A stretch of DNA of 64,000 nucleotides from Kondoa malvinella. Taxonomy: Eukaryota; Basidiomycota; Agaricostilbomycetes; Agaricostilbales; Kondoaceae. The translations under genes and the position numbers were made by a program. The stretch is from contig BCIM01000001.1 in the NCBI GenBank assembly GCA_039545315.1, forward strand, positions 3,567,783 through 3,631,782. The letters run 5' to 3'. The notes under the pieces are model-generated. The model did not search any database, was not told where the DNA came from, and was given only the letters and a program-made list of their open reading frames with translations. Shown piece by piece: positions 21,777-32,438 of the stretch. How positions within the stretch are numbered: position 1 is the stretch's first letter; every line of letters starts with the position of its first letter.

Positions 21777-22648
21777 ATGATCTCTGTGAATACCTACGCC
21801 GTGCATCTACCTCTGGCTGGCTTTTCTGTGCGCTGTCTCGTTCTGATGATATTCGCAAAGTCAATAAAGCGTCAAATTTTAGATTCCGCAAGAGCTGCTC
21901 TCTACTCTTCCTGACGCGCTGCAATCCAAGATTCATTCGAAAGCCGAGCAGGCAGATAGCTGTCGTCCGTTCACCGTGTAGTCTCAGTTGGTTGGCTCAT
22001 GAATGGACAGGCACATTGATCGCCTACCTTCTCCCTCGCTATGTTCTTTCCTTGTCGCCGTATTCTATACCATTCAACACTGAACACAAGACGTCCAAAG
22101 GAGGCAAACCATACATTCCTGATTCTGGCATAGAATACAATCTCTCGCATGATGGTGAATATGTCTTGCTTGGAATCAGCACTATACCAATCGGCGTTGA
22201 TGTAATGCACTATGAACTCGACTATTGGCCAAATTGTACACCGGCTGAATTGCTTACAACGCTCCAAGACCACATGACTGAACTAGAAAAGACAAGATTC
22301 AGGCTATTAGACAAACAAGAAGGAGGGCGCTATCTGATTAGATTGTGGGCTTGCAAAGAAGGGATCAGTAAGGCGATCGGCAAAGGGTTGCGGGCTGATT
22401 TGAGCAAGTTTGAGATTCGAGAAAAGGAAGCCAAAGAATGGCAAGTCTGGGTCGAGGAGCGAAAGAGCGATTGGATCATCAAGGAGATGCATCTAGAAGA
22501 AGGCTACTTTGCTGTAATGGTCGTGGAGACAGCTGAAGAGGTTGGACCGACTGCAACGCAAGTCTGGGAATGGGACGAGTTTCTGCGCTTGACCAAGAAC
22601 GCATTGCCGAATGCAGACTCAAGAGTAGAACAAGGCAATTCAGCATGA
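21777..22648 (+). CDS. 4'-phosphopantetheinyl transferase (Sfp/Lys5/AASDHPPT type)
   Basis: Transfers phosphopantetheine from CoA to a conserved Ser of carrier proteins such as aminoadipate reductase, fatty acid or polyketide synthases. Exon 1 is 21777-21827 (starting MISVNTYAVHLPLAG). Exon 2 is 21883-21964 (IPQELLSTLPDALQSKI). The intron at 21965-22010 then rejoins frame as ADSCRTLIAYLLPRYVLSL. Family motifs follow: GGKPYIPDSGIEYNLSHDGEYV (P1/P2 region), IPIGVDVMHYE (the GVD metal-binding site) and RLWACKEGISKAIGKGL (the W-x-x-KE-x-x-x-K motif). Asp and Glu metal ligands and the Lys are all present. Length about 256 residues, normal for the family. Without the 46-base intron there would be a false frameshift. 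Confidence 0.88.
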
Positions 22649-23056
22649 TATCGCTTGCTTTCTCGCTGCTCTCCTTCCTGTTCCGCCTGCGAAATACCTG
22701 TTGGCACTGAAAACGGTTCGTTTCCCATTGTCTGTCACAATTATCGACCACTGCTGATCATCGCGCAGATCATCCATCTAGACGACTGAGTTGCCATGTC
22801 TCGAATACCCCTAAGTCCTGTCAAGCGAAATCGAATGGTCAATGAGCCAATCAGCTTCCCTGATTATGCAGAGGCTTGACAAGGTCTTCGAAAGCTTGTG
22901 TCCAGCAACGCAGATGTACATAGAACGCAAATGAGCCACTGCCAGCCTGTCGAGTCGGCCGACATGATGACGCGCGTGCTGCCGCCAAGCTGCGCAAAGG
23001 CTGTTGTTTTCAAGTCGCTCTGCTTCACCTTGTCTTCCTGACCAAGTTAACCAGAC
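22649..23056. other. Intergenic region
   Basis: About 400 bases between two plus-strand genes. A 27-codon frame beginning MSRIPLSPVKRNR (22794 onward) is the only notable open stretch and is not supported as a gene. Confidence 0.4.
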
Positions 23057-24314
23057 ATGTTCTACGGTCTACTATACGGTTACAAGTATGCTTGATCGTT
23101 CCTCGTCCAGCCTGCTCTGAAGGGAACTTGAATAACAGATATACGGCAGATGCAATTCCTTCACTCGACGGGAAAGTCTGTATTGTTACAGGCGGGTAAG
23201 CATCTGGCTCAGCATGACTCTTCAATCACTGATCTGTTTGTGCAGCAATACCGGGATTGGCTACGAGACAGCGCTTGCTTTAGTTGCACATGGAGCTAAG
23301 AAAGTGTACATCGGCGCACGAACAGAGTCACGAGCGTTGAACGCCATCAAAAACATTGAAGAGCAACATCCGAACGCAAAGAGCGTAGCAGAATGGCTTC
23401 CGATGGACCTGTGCGACTTGGAGAGCGTCTTGAAGGCTGCAGAGACTGTCGCTTCCAAGGAGGAGAAGATTGACATTGTACGTTACTAGCTGATCGGCTC
23501 TGTCCTATTGATGATTCTTCAAGCTGTTCAACAATGCTGGCGTTATGGCTTCGCCTTTGCGCATTACCGACGACGGCGTCGAAGAGCAATATCAGACCAA
23601 TGTGCTAGGGCATCAATATCTGACGACACTCCTGATCCCTAAACTGCTTGCTAGCTCTGATCCGCGAGTCGTCACGTGAGTTTCGTGCGCTTTCTCCTGT
23701 ATTCCTGCTGACCTCTTTGCAGGACTTCCTCTGAAGGACACAATCTCGCCAAGTCAAATACGAACTATGCATCGTTAGACTCAATCAACCAGTGGGAAAG
23801 CACTTGGACCAGGTGAGACCTTTCTCATTGAAAGCAACGCATTTCCTCCAACCCTTTACGCAGATACGGGCAATCCAAACTCGGCAACATCCTATTAGCG
23901 AATGAACTGGCTCGTCGTCATCCTCAAATCATGTCCAACTCTGTTCATCCTGGTGTAATCAAGACTGAACTCGTCAGAGGCATGGGCAATACATACGGCA
24001 GCTTTGTGCATTCTATCGCCAACAACTTGTCTGCTCTGAACGCCTATGCTGGAATCATGTAAGCCGCTTCCCTTTCCTGGTTGTTGAATCTGGTTGATGC
24101 AAAAGGCAGGTTGTGGCCAAATCAAGGAGCTTTGACTCAACTGTACCTTGGAACGGCAGAAGAAGTTCGAAGCAAGAAGATTACTGCGAAATACTACAAG
24201 CCTATTGCGCTGGAAGGCAAACATAGCAAATTGGTTAATCCGGAGCTAGCCAAGACCATGTGGGAGACGAACGAGAAGATCTTGAGTGATCGGGGATTCC
24301 AGCTTTCTTTGTGA
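23057..24314 (+). CDS. Short-chain dehydrogenase/reductase, retinol dehydrogenase-like
   Basis: An NAD(P)-dependent oxidoreductase of the classical SDR type. Exon 1 (ATG 23057) encodes MFYGLLYGYK, a short hydrophobic start. Exon 2 begins YTADAIPSLDGKVCIVTGG and is joined by a phase-2 intron to NTGIGYETALAL, completing the TGGxxGIG cofactor loop. The rest follows in order: KVYIGARTESRA, LPMDLCDLESV, LFNNAGVMASP (the NNAG motif), YQTNVLGHQYLTTLL, VVTTSSEGHN (catalytic Ser), YGQSKLGNILLANELARRH (catalytic YxxxK) and NSVHPGVIKTEL. It ends KILSDRGFQLSL at the TGA at 24312-24314. All catalytic residues are intact across six or seven exons. Relatives act on retinal-like aldehydes, sterols or lipids; the substrate cannot be read from sequence. 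Confidence 0.88.
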
Positions 24315-24828
24315 GATATAGGGTACTGTCCAATGCATTTTGAGATGTTGTGAAAAGCTATACCAAGGTTTCGAAGAGACTGCGAGTAATTTGTGGCCAT
24401 GCTTTGTTCAACCTGTATTGTTTTGAAGGTCGTCAGGCTGAGCAATCGACAGAGCCGCTGCCATCGCTTCGAGGCAGTATCTGGGGCGCGTGAACGTAGT
24501 GGCAAGGCAAGAGAAGCAATGGCAGGACTACCGTCGGATAGAGACGGGTAGAAAGCGCCGAGAAGCCAAGCCATAACAAGGTCAGGACAATTCCGCAGAC
24601 AAAAGGAGAAGCAGAAAGACTACGTAAGCAAGACCAGGATACTTTGACCGCCAAAGGAGAATACCAGAAGGGTCTTTTGAGGACGAGCGTAATTTGACAC
24701 GTCGGCAGCGAATATCTTGCCCAAACAAAAGAAAAGGCCAAAGACTCTGAACACAATGCGATGCTTGAATTCCAATATAACCTGCACTTCCCTATCTTCT
24801 CTGCTGCTGCAACCCTTGCCATGTTTTT
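24315..24828. other. Convergent intergenic region
   Basis: Sequence between the 3' ends of the dehydrogenase and SEC61 beta genes. A minus-strand frame of about 129 codons crosses this region and the last exon of SEC61 beta in another frame. It is hydrophobic but has no motif, and I regard it as a shadow. Confidence 0.4.
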
Positions 24829-25359
24829 TTACTTGGACCACCAGCGAATAAGGTTATGCGTCAAATGAAGGGAGACGACGCTAAAGATGAAGACGACAGC
24901 GAGGACCATGATGATTGTTGGGTCTCTGTGCATGTACAACTCAGAGATGTCCAGGGACAATAGTGAGGGTAAAGACGCACACTCTTAATCCGGGTGTGTT
25001 ATCTGCTGTGTAGAGACGCATCATTGTGCTGCTGCTTCCTCCTGTAAGACATGCCACTCGTCAGCTGATTACAGCAAGAAGAGCAGAGCATGACTGACCA
25101 TGACCTGCCGCTCTAGTCGAATTAGGTTTATCGACCTGCGATTTATCCAAATTCGCTCTCCGCCTGTGGATATCCCCATGCTCATAATAAGCTTATAAGC
25201 CTATAATGAGCGGATAGGACGCACCGTATTGTGCCTGCAGCTGGTCTATTGGCAGTTGTGCGCGCTACTGCTTGAGAGCCAGAACCTTCTGATTCGCTCT
25301 GTTTGGGATTTTATATGAGCTTCTGTCTGTTCCATCTGAGCAAGGGGAGGGCTTGCCAT
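24829..25359 (-). CDS. SBH1: Sec61 complex beta subunit
   Basis: Small tail-anchored subunit of the ER protein-conducting channel. The spliced protein of about 95 residues begins M-SESEGSGSQAV with a Ser/Ala/Pro-rich cytosolic part. The family signature follows, PNSTRAAGHG-GSSTMMRLYT then ADNTPGLR. A final exon reads VDPTIIMVLAVVFIFSVVSL, the single C-terminal membrane anchor, then HNLIRWWSK and the TAA at 24829-24831. Every landmark of Sbh1/Sec61 beta is present. The start is the notable point: only the ATG at 25359 lies close, and between it and the second exon there is no GT. A 58-base intron, 25299-25356, with a GC donor (ATG|GCAAGC) and an AAACAG acceptor fits exactly. Confidence 0.88.
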
Positions 25360-25554
25360 GTTGAGAAGTATGAGGTGTTGGTGAGAGAAGAGGGAGGGAA
25401 GCCTTGGCCCTCTTTGGGTGGTAGACATCCGGGATGTCTAAGCGAGTGTCGGGATGTCTCACAGGATTACAGCTCTCAACTTCCCTCTCTTGTGGGCAAC
25501 AACGACCTAGCTAGCAGATACCATCTCCTTGGCGAGCATATACCCTGTGCAACA

Positions 25555-26873
25555 ATGGATTTCGATGAAGATGGTATCGGTTTAGGACCAGAAGTTGATT
25601 TGACCGAAGCTACGACGCAAGTGGATGAGCCAGAAGAGGAGTTGGACGTCAAGACGAATGCGAACCAACGTGCTTGGCTGGTCAAAGTATGACCCTCTCT
25701 CTTGGTATATATTATCCACATAGGGCTGAGATAACGTCAAGATACCAGAGTTCTTGATGGAAAGATGGACATCTGCACCAGCTCAAGGTCAAGAAATAGG
25801 CAGAGTAAGAGTATACGAGTATGCTCCTTCTTCTCCAATACAATGTAGACATGTGGTAACGCTCTCACACAGAGCAGAAGCTGGTAAACCTCAAGCAGTC
25901 ACCGTCATTCTGCCTTCTTCAATTTCTACAAACCACGCAAACCCTATACCAGAAGAATATGATCTGTCCATTCACAATACTCAATCAGAAAACCTGTTTG
26001 TGTTTGCTGAGAAAAAGGGCGTAGGCAAGAAACGCGTCCGTACGTCCTTGTCTCTCTGTTGCACTTTCGGGTGTTCATAGAGTCGTTGGAGTACAGGCGA
26101 ACCTGCGCTAGTTGGTAAAGTAGTGCATGAATGTAATTTGGCACCAGATGTGGAAGCACCAGCGTATAGAAACATTATGCGTAAAAGAAGGTTGAAAGCC
26201 GCTCAACCGAAAAGACAGTGCGCTTCCCTTTCTTATCTCACACATATGGTATTGATTACGGTCGGGATAGAGTAAAGATGCTTACTGGAGATCAAGCGAC
26301 TCAGAATATGATGGCTTCAGGTGTTGCGTCTACTCTGGCTCAATCTAAATTCAGTGGCTTTATCGTATGTTGTCCTCATTCCTTATTGTCTGCAAAGACC
26401 AATAATTGCATGGATTAACAGAAAGCGAAACCTAAAGCCAAAGGAGATCGATTGGTTCGTTTGCCGGCGAGCGAAGTGCGCGACATGATTTTCGCCGCTT
26501 TTGAAGAGTTTGATTACTATTCGTTGAAAACACTCGTACGTTCTGTTTCCATTTCTCTTCTACTGCCTTTTGTTTCGCTCTAGGTGCACCCTCTTTGATA
26601 ATCGGCATTGCCAATACAAGAGATAGCACTTTCTTCCCCTTTGCTACTGTTAGGATGAATCGCTGACACCGCTTCTTGTTCAAATAGAAAGCAAGAACGC
26701 AACAACCAGAAACTTACTTGCGCGATTTGTTAGAAGATATCGCGCAACTCAACACGCGTGGACCTTATTCAGGTCATTATTCACTCTTGGCCAGTTATAA
26801 ACGCAGGAAGGAAGAAGCGGAAAGGGAGATAGAAGCTGATGCGGCTAAGGTCGAAGGTGGTATGTCTGAATAA
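25555..26873 (+). CDS. TFG2: Transcription initiation factor TFIIF subunit beta
   Basis: The RAP30 homologue of RNA polymerase II factor IIF. The ATG at 25555 opens with an acidic tail (MDFDEDGIGLGPEVDLTE). The dimerisation domain follows: NANQRAWLVK-VPEFLMERW, GRVRVYEY, LSIHNTQSENLFVFAE and EPALVGKVVHECNL. Then come the conserved YRNIMRKRR and the central signature RDRVKMLTGDQATQNMMAS. The C-terminal winged helix reads RLPASEVRDMIFAAFEEF, YYSLKTL-KARTQQPETYLR and DLLEDIAQLNTRGPYSGHYS. The stop is TAA at 26871-26873. Length and order agree with fungal Tfg2. Five or six short introns. The gene is divergent from SEC61 beta, with about 195 bases between the starts. Confidence 0.92.
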
Positions 26874-26984
26874 AGGTCGTGAGAGGGTCGATTGTGAATA
26901 GCAGAAGAGCCGCGGGTGATGACGAGAGCAAAAGGTAGAGCTAGTGTATAGACTGTATAGAGCATTTGCTTTCCACGGCATGTT

Positions 26985-28763
26985 ATGGAACTGTTGTTGA
27001 TCAGAGACGTCGATATACCCACCTTTATACCCAATAGGAGCTATTACTCATGCCTACTTATGCTGAATGAATACCCACACTTGATATACCTGAACAGCAA
27101 ATAGACTCCAGTTATCCTCCGACGACATCAGATAGCCCTCCGCTCACGGACCTAACTTTGCTGCACAACCAAGCAACGAGGCCAGCAGCCATTGGCCCTG
27201 ATCCTCATATACCAGCACGCCTTCTACATTATTTGCACAAGGTGTTGGAAGATGATGCTCGATTTGCTGCCCATGTCCCGGATCAGCTTCAAGGTCTTTA
27301 TTCGTATCTGAAGAAAGTCCTCGATAGAATCACTCAAAAAGCAGAGATCAGCGTCCATAGATACGTTGACGCGTGTATGACTTTTGTTCTGGAAGTCCTG
27401 CTGGACTTGCAAGCCGAACTTGATTAGAGCGTGGAACAGCAATTGTCAGGGAATCCAAAGCTCGGTATCAAGCCTGACGTGGTAGTTGTGGACTCGCTGG
27501 ATAACATCAAAGTCTTGATCGAGGATACGACGCAAAAGGTGCTCGAACAGCACTTTCACACAATAGAATCCATGAAAGTACGATTCGACTGGACGCAGAA
27601 CAATGGCAAGCTTTTGATGCAAGGATCGGCACAGTCGATCCTGATCAAACTGATATGCGTTATGCCGGAACAAAACCTGTCATTTGCTTTTCTTGTCGAT
27701 GGCACAAGATATTGTATCCTGCAAGCGACGCTAGATACCAATGGCGAGAATGTCATCTTGATCTCCAGCTTCCTTCCCTTGCCGACCCTGATTTCCTTTT
27801 CTTCCGATCGTATTGTCTTCGATGCTGGTCACCTTGTCTGCGACAGAAGGATTTCCACGCTCTCTAGCTGTACCTGCATCTATAGTCGAATCGTCATTGA
27901 CTTGGCCAACAGTGACGTTTGCTTCAGACGAGACCAAGCCTGCCGCAAAGCTGGATGCGACGATTGCCGGCCAATGTGCCGTTGTGGAAGAAAGCTCGTC
28001 GTCACATGCTCAAGGTTTCTCGAAGGCTGGAGGTAGCTTGAGGAACCGCTCGAACGACTCTGGATATCTCTCTGCATCTGAGGTATGCTGAAAGGCCAAT
28101 ATGATGCACTAAACCCAGGCTAATTCTACTTCTTAGTATCTGAACATCTGCTTCGCTCCCACTGATCGTGTCCGACCTCCCGATCAATACACAGTCTACC
28201 CGCATTTTGCATATCATAGCTCTTTGCAAACTACTCGACTCGAAATCGGGCATCTCCTGAATACCTCTTCGTTCGCGAGCGCTTTCATGGCGGATCTAGA
28301 CAGAAGGAAAGTGGTAGCCAAAGTTTCGCATCTAGGCTATGAAGGATTTGATATGCTGATAGCGGAGGTCAAGATTTACTTCAAGTTGGAAAGGCTGTTT
28401 GATGTTGCTATACCGAGATGTCATGGCTTGTTCCAGGGAGATGGGCTGTTGGTGCTGCTAACGGACTATGCTGGTCAAGCATTGAAGGCTTGGCCCGAAT
28501 TGTCTTCTGCTTCTGTGTGAGTTCGTCAGTATGTTTTCCTTCGATATTTGCTCATGGCTTAGAATAGTCAACAACTTTACCAGCATCTACTAGCTATCCA
28601 TGCTGAAGGCGTTCATCATGGTGATCTGGCAGAGAGGAACGTCGTTGTTGATCCCGACACTCGACAGATCAAAATTATCGACTTTTCTCACTCGGAGGAG
28701 CACCATTGCGAAGGAGATTGCTACGAGCTAGAAATGGCCAAGAGGCAACCAAAGATCTTATGA
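26985..28763 (+). CDS. FunK1-like fungal kinase-like protein
   Basis: The N-terminal region has DPHIPARLLHYLHKVLEDD, GIKPDVVVVDSLDNIKVLIE, MKVRFDWTQNNGKLLMQGSA and ATLDTNGENVILISSF. This layout is found in basidiomycete kinase-like proteins of the FunK1 kind. A variable linker (SKAGGSLRNRSNDSGYLSAS) leads to the kinase-like domain. It has FMADLDRRKVVAKVS (the putative ATP-binding Lys), VAIPRCHGLFQGDGLLVLL, the catalytic loop HAEGVHHGDLAERNVVV (HGD in place of HRD, Asn kept) and IKIIDFSHSEEH (DFS in place of DFG). The stop is TGA at 28761-28763. A TAG at 27425 is removed by a 45-base intron. The start at 26985 is tentative. Activity is plausible but unproven. Confidence 0.62.
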
Positions 28764-29122
28764 AGCAACTTATATTCCATCCTCTGTGAAATGATCTCGC
28801 TGTGAACCAATCGCTTGGGGACCTTTGCTCGATTCTCTAAATCAATTCATACCCTGGCTGTCTTCTCTCTATGCATTAGAAGAGACCAGAAATCCCTCTT
28901 GAACTGTTTGCAAATCGAACTATGACGCGGCCAACTGCCTTACGTGGCAATTTACTGGCTGCATGCAATCTGCTGCGGTCGAAAAGAAGCTTCTCTTTTG
29001 CTTGTTCATACTGCGATACTCTTGCTCGCGACCACCGCACGGGCCAAGGTCAATTCGCTCAACAGCAAACTTCCGCACCGCGTCAAGAAGCACCTTTGCG
29101 CGGACTAGGGCTCGGCATAGAC

Positions 29123-30075
29123 ATGGCGGAAAAGTCACAAGCAAACATGGCAGAGCATTCACCTTCAGATGGTACAAACGGCGAAAAGAGCAAAATCGGG
29201 CAAGCGAGAGAACAGCTGGAGTGCAGTGTATGCAAGAGTCACGCAAAGGAGATGTTTCAGTGCAGGTAATTGTCAACTTTTGCTCGTATCTAGCTGCTGA
29301 CATCAGCCAATAGCTCATGTAAGTATGCTGGCCTATCTTCCCTGCGCGAACTCTGCTGAAAATAACAGACTGGCCCTTTTCTGCTCTCAAGTATGCCAAA
29401 TTCGAGCCTGGCCATCGCACAGAGAAAGATGTCACGTCACAGCAGCTTCTGAAGAGCTATGCGCTGCGTTCTTTCCCGAGTTGCAGCAATTTCTGGTATG
29501 TCTGCGGTGCCTGTCTCGACTGTGTGCAGTCTAACAGTTTCTGCAGGATGCCAACCCAGTCCCTTTCGGCAAGGAGAACGAGATGCAGATCTTGAAGATA
29601 CACTTCTTCCCCGGTCCTCTCTTTTCTGACACATCTGCACCCATGAAACAAAGATTCAAGTTCTTTTGCGCTCATCTTACGTCAAGACTGTTCAACAGCT
29701 TCATGGACACCTTCCAGATGCCAGCAAAGGTTGTTCATTAGGTGAATGCCGTCCAGACGTCAACAGATCAAGTAGCGTTCTTTCGTTTTGGGCGTCAGAG
29801 CACAAGAGATGATCTCCTGCATGTCGAAGTCAAAACGTTTGTTACGACAGGCAAAGCTGCTCTTGATCCAGATCCAGCAAATATCAGGGAGCTCTCGCAT
29901 CAGTGGGACCGGAAATTCCTGCGTGAATTCCTGCCGAGCAAAGGTTATAATCTGGATGGGGAGGCACACTTTGGCGTTTCTACGGCAGGACAGCGGTGTG
30001 AGTTAATTGATGTGTATGACCGATGCTTTCTCACTTTTGCTTGCAGTAGACCGACGTTGGAACTCTGCAAACTGA
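29123..30075 (+). CDS. MYND-type zinc finger protein
   Basis: The MYND finger is assembled over three exons. LECSVCKSHAKEMFQC joins to SSCK, then to LALFCSQVCQIRAWPSHRERC, giving the CxxC...CxxC...CxxxC...HxxxC pattern. The body follows: ENEMQILKIHFFPGPL, MKQRFKFFCAHLTSRLFN and FMDTFQMPAK. A 69-base GT-AG intron from about 29729 removes a TAG at 29739. Then come TRDDLLHVEVKTFVTTG, HQWDRKFLREFLPSKGY and a last exon ending YRRRWNSAN at the TGA at 30073-30075. The ATG at 29123 is chosen; the frame is open back to an ATG at 28922 that would add about 67 Arg/Ser-rich residues. MYND fingers bind proline-rich partners, often transcription corepressors. The rest of the protein matches no family I know. 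Confidence 0.68.
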
Positions 30076-30340
30076 AAATGCGAATGCAGACTTCGTGCCT
30101 TCGGTCGTGTATCTGTTCTGCTCGCATAACGCCTATTCTTCACTGTCTACTTCTACTGCATTGACCACGAGGGCACCAGCGGAGAAGGCACTTCTTTACT
30201 CTTCTGACGTGATCGAATGCTTTCTTTTGGTCAGCCCTTTCCTTTCTGAACGCCCGTGGTCCGTACTAGTCTCCATGGAGACGGTAAGCTATATATATCT
30301 CACTGCGTTCTTGTCTCTCCTTTCATCCATCATCTTGAAA

Positions 30341-30926
30341 ATGGTCTCACTCACAATCCTGGTCTCCGCCCTGACTGCTTTCGCATCATCTGCCTCGGCT
30401 GCTACTTGGTACCCAAAGCTCACTAGTGCCAATGGTACTACCGTCGAAGTTGGCAAGCCATTCACCGTTACCTGGGTCAGTCCTAAGTTTGAGATTACCG
30501 ATCTAGCTCATGAGCGTGCAGAACAACTCCAGAGCCAGCATTCCCGCCGGCGCTACGGTGAAAGAAAAGTATCAACTTGGCCATGGTCAACTCAGCGCCG
30601 ACAAGCGCGCTGTCTGGTTCAGTCAGTTCTTTGCGTCTTTAGTGAACAAGTCTGACGCGCGTGAAACAGCCTATCCACTCTCTGCCAAAGGCGCTGGCAA
30701 CACTTGCCCTGACCTCCAACCTATTGATGTCTTTGGTATGCCTTATACATCTCGAGTGCGCTCGCAAGTTGATGTATTTCCAGCTCAAAACTCGGTCGAG
30801 GTCGTCATCTCTCGCTGGAACGGACCTGGTGTACCCAACACTGATGTGATCGCTTGGGCCGGTGAGCCATATGGCTTAGAGTCGGCTATTGGCAAGTGGC
30901 TTGTCGTCAAGCCCAACGGTATGTGA
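30341..30926 (+). CDS. Small secreted protein, KRE9/KNH-like fold suspected
   Basis: The ATG at 30341 opens with a clean signal peptide: MVSLTILVSALTAFASSASA, with cleavage expected before ATWYP. The mature part starts with a W-x-P...NGTTVEVGKPFTVTW pattern typical of fungal Ser-Thr-rich membrane-anchored and KRE9/KNH-type beta-sandwich proteins. A 47-base intron follows TW. Later segments are NNSRASIPAGATVKEKY, NTCPDLQPIDVFG, VDVFPAQNSVEVVISRWNGP and DVIAWAGEPYG, ending at the TGA at 30924-30926. No GPI signal or membrane anchor is seen at the end, so the product is probably soluble in the secretory route or cell wall. Whether the stretch 30615-30670 is intron or coding is unclear because its frame stays open. 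Confidence 0.65.
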
Positions 30927-31355
30927 GTAGCCCACAACTTTTGACAGAAGCTAAAGAAATGTCCATCAAGGCCCGACTGTCGCTTCCTGCCTAGGGCTCT
31001 AGACCGTATGCATCGAACCCTCAAGAGTACAGCAACGGGGAGATGATGTATGGCCATGAATAATATAAGCTTCTCGGAGATGACCAATTCTAATTTACGT
31101 CTTACAAGTCGCTTCCAACAGCCATGTGCGCTCTCGTGAATGTGTCCAACTGCTGATACACTGTGTCTGTCCTCGGGCCAAGACTACTGTCCCTTTGTTC
31201 CTGCCTCTGCGATTCGCGTGGATCTCGCACAAGTCGGCGAGACAGCGTGATAAGCTTCACATGTCCCGCAGCAGCCAGGAACCAGATGATCATCTCCACT
31301 TTGCCGCTCTTCACATTTCCAAAGCTCTTGCTTCTCAACCAAGGCGCCTGCGGCC
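30927..31355. other. Intergenic region
   Basis: About 430 bases between two plus-strand genes. Overlapping short open frames on both strands, none with recognisable content. Confidence 0.4.
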
Positions 31356-32438
31356 ATGCTCAACCTGTTCTCACCGACACGAAAGAAGCTGCTATACCTG
31401 TGCGCGACGGTGATCGCGTCGCTTTCCATCCTCACCTGCTGGCATCCACAAGTCGTCGTCTCTGCTAGTTCCGCTCTGGCGCGTGTAGAATTGCCTACCT
31501 TTGATGATATCCGAGATCTCGTCCATTTCCCTAAAGGGCGCGACCCAGCCGCCTTCCCAAAGCTGGTAGCTCTTGATCTGGATTACAGTGTATGGGGACT
31601 GTGGGTCGAGTCAGTCAGATCAAGAAACATCTGGGCTTTGTCTGACCGCCTTCGAACAGGACAATGACTGTGCCTCCTCTCAAATGGAACGGAAAGGATA
31701 TCAATCGCATACACGATACGCAAGGCAAGGCGATGGGCTTGTAAGTTCCCCTCTCGAGCCATCGTAATCCCGTCTCTAAAGCATTGTCCAAGCTACGACG
31801 ACGTACCCAATATCCTACACCGAGTCAAGGCCGCTGGCGCTCACCTATCCTTGGTCTCTCGTATACGGGACGCAGACCTTGCCAGGAAAGCTCTCCGAGA
31901 ATTGCACCTTGCGCCCACCGTTGTTCCTCCTTCGTTGCACAACTTTACAGATCCAAAGACTCTTATCCCATCAATCGATCTGTTTGACTCGATAGAGATA
32001 TACCCGTGTACGTAATGTTCTACAGTAAACTCTAGCACTCGACTGACGTGCACGACGGACAGCCGACAAATCTGAACATCTGAAATTGCTGCACAATCGC
32101 ACAGGCATTGCTTTCGCCGACATGATCCTCTTTGACGACGAAGATCGCAACAGAGGTATTTGTACTTGGCTCTACATCTACTTGGTGCTAATGGCGGGAG
32201 AACAGAGGTCGGCAGCCTGGGTGTTACCTTTATCAAACTACCTTGGCCAGACGGAATGAATGCGGAGCGATTCGATCAGGGTATATTAAGATGGACGAAT
32301 CAAAAGGCAGGCATCATCATGCCTGAGGATGAAAGCAGATTTGGTGAAAATGAACCGACGTCCTACCTTTACAAGCGACGTCTGCCAGAAGCCACAGGGC
32401 ATGTACCGAGCGCAGGAGGCCGGAAGGAAGAGGGATGA
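31356..32438 (+). CDS. Magnesium-dependent phosphatase-1-like HAD phosphatase with N-terminal membrane segment
   Basis: HAD-superfamily phosphatase of the MDP-1 group. The catalytic motif I is LVALDLDYSVWGLWV (DxDx with Ser in place of the usual Thr). The next exons give TVPPLKWNGKDINRIHDTQG, FYDDVPNILHRVKAAGAHLS, LVSRIRDADLARKALREL (motif II), LFDSIEIYP, then ADKSEHLKLLHNRTGIAFAD and MILFDDEDRN (motifs III/IV), and VGSLGVTFIKLPWPDG. The stop is TGA at 32436-32438. MDP-1 relatives dephosphorylate protein-tyrosine or sugar (fructosamine) phosphates. Unusually, the ATG at 31356 adds about 55 residues with a hydrophobic stretch (LLYLCATVIASLSIL) ahead of the domain, in the same exon. It may be a membrane anchor or a mitochondrial leader. 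A later start is not excluded, but none lies between this segment and motif I. Confidence 0.8.

Noticed and set aside
21965..22010. Apparent frameshift in the phosphopantetheinyl transferase
   Set aside because: A 46-base GT-AG intron (GTCCGT...GGACAG) rejoins DSCR to TLIAYLLPRYVL in the expected frame.
24433..24822. Minus-strand hydrophobic frame of 129 codons
   Set aside because: It overlaps the last exon of SEC61 beta in another frame and has no motif or start context; treated as a shadow.
27425..27427. In-frame TAG in the FunK1-like kinase
   Set aside because: A 45-base intron from GTCCTG to GGAACAG removes it and keeps frame; no need to assume readthrough.
28920..29435. Minus-strand frame of 171 codons opposite the MYND gene
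   Set aside because: The plus-strand exons show a complete MYND Cys/His pattern with good splice sites; the opposite frame has no motif.
29739..29741. In-frame TAG in the MYND protein
   Set aside because: A 69-base GT-AG intron ending at GGCGTCAG removes it. With the two previous cases, this means stop readthrough is not supported in this genome.
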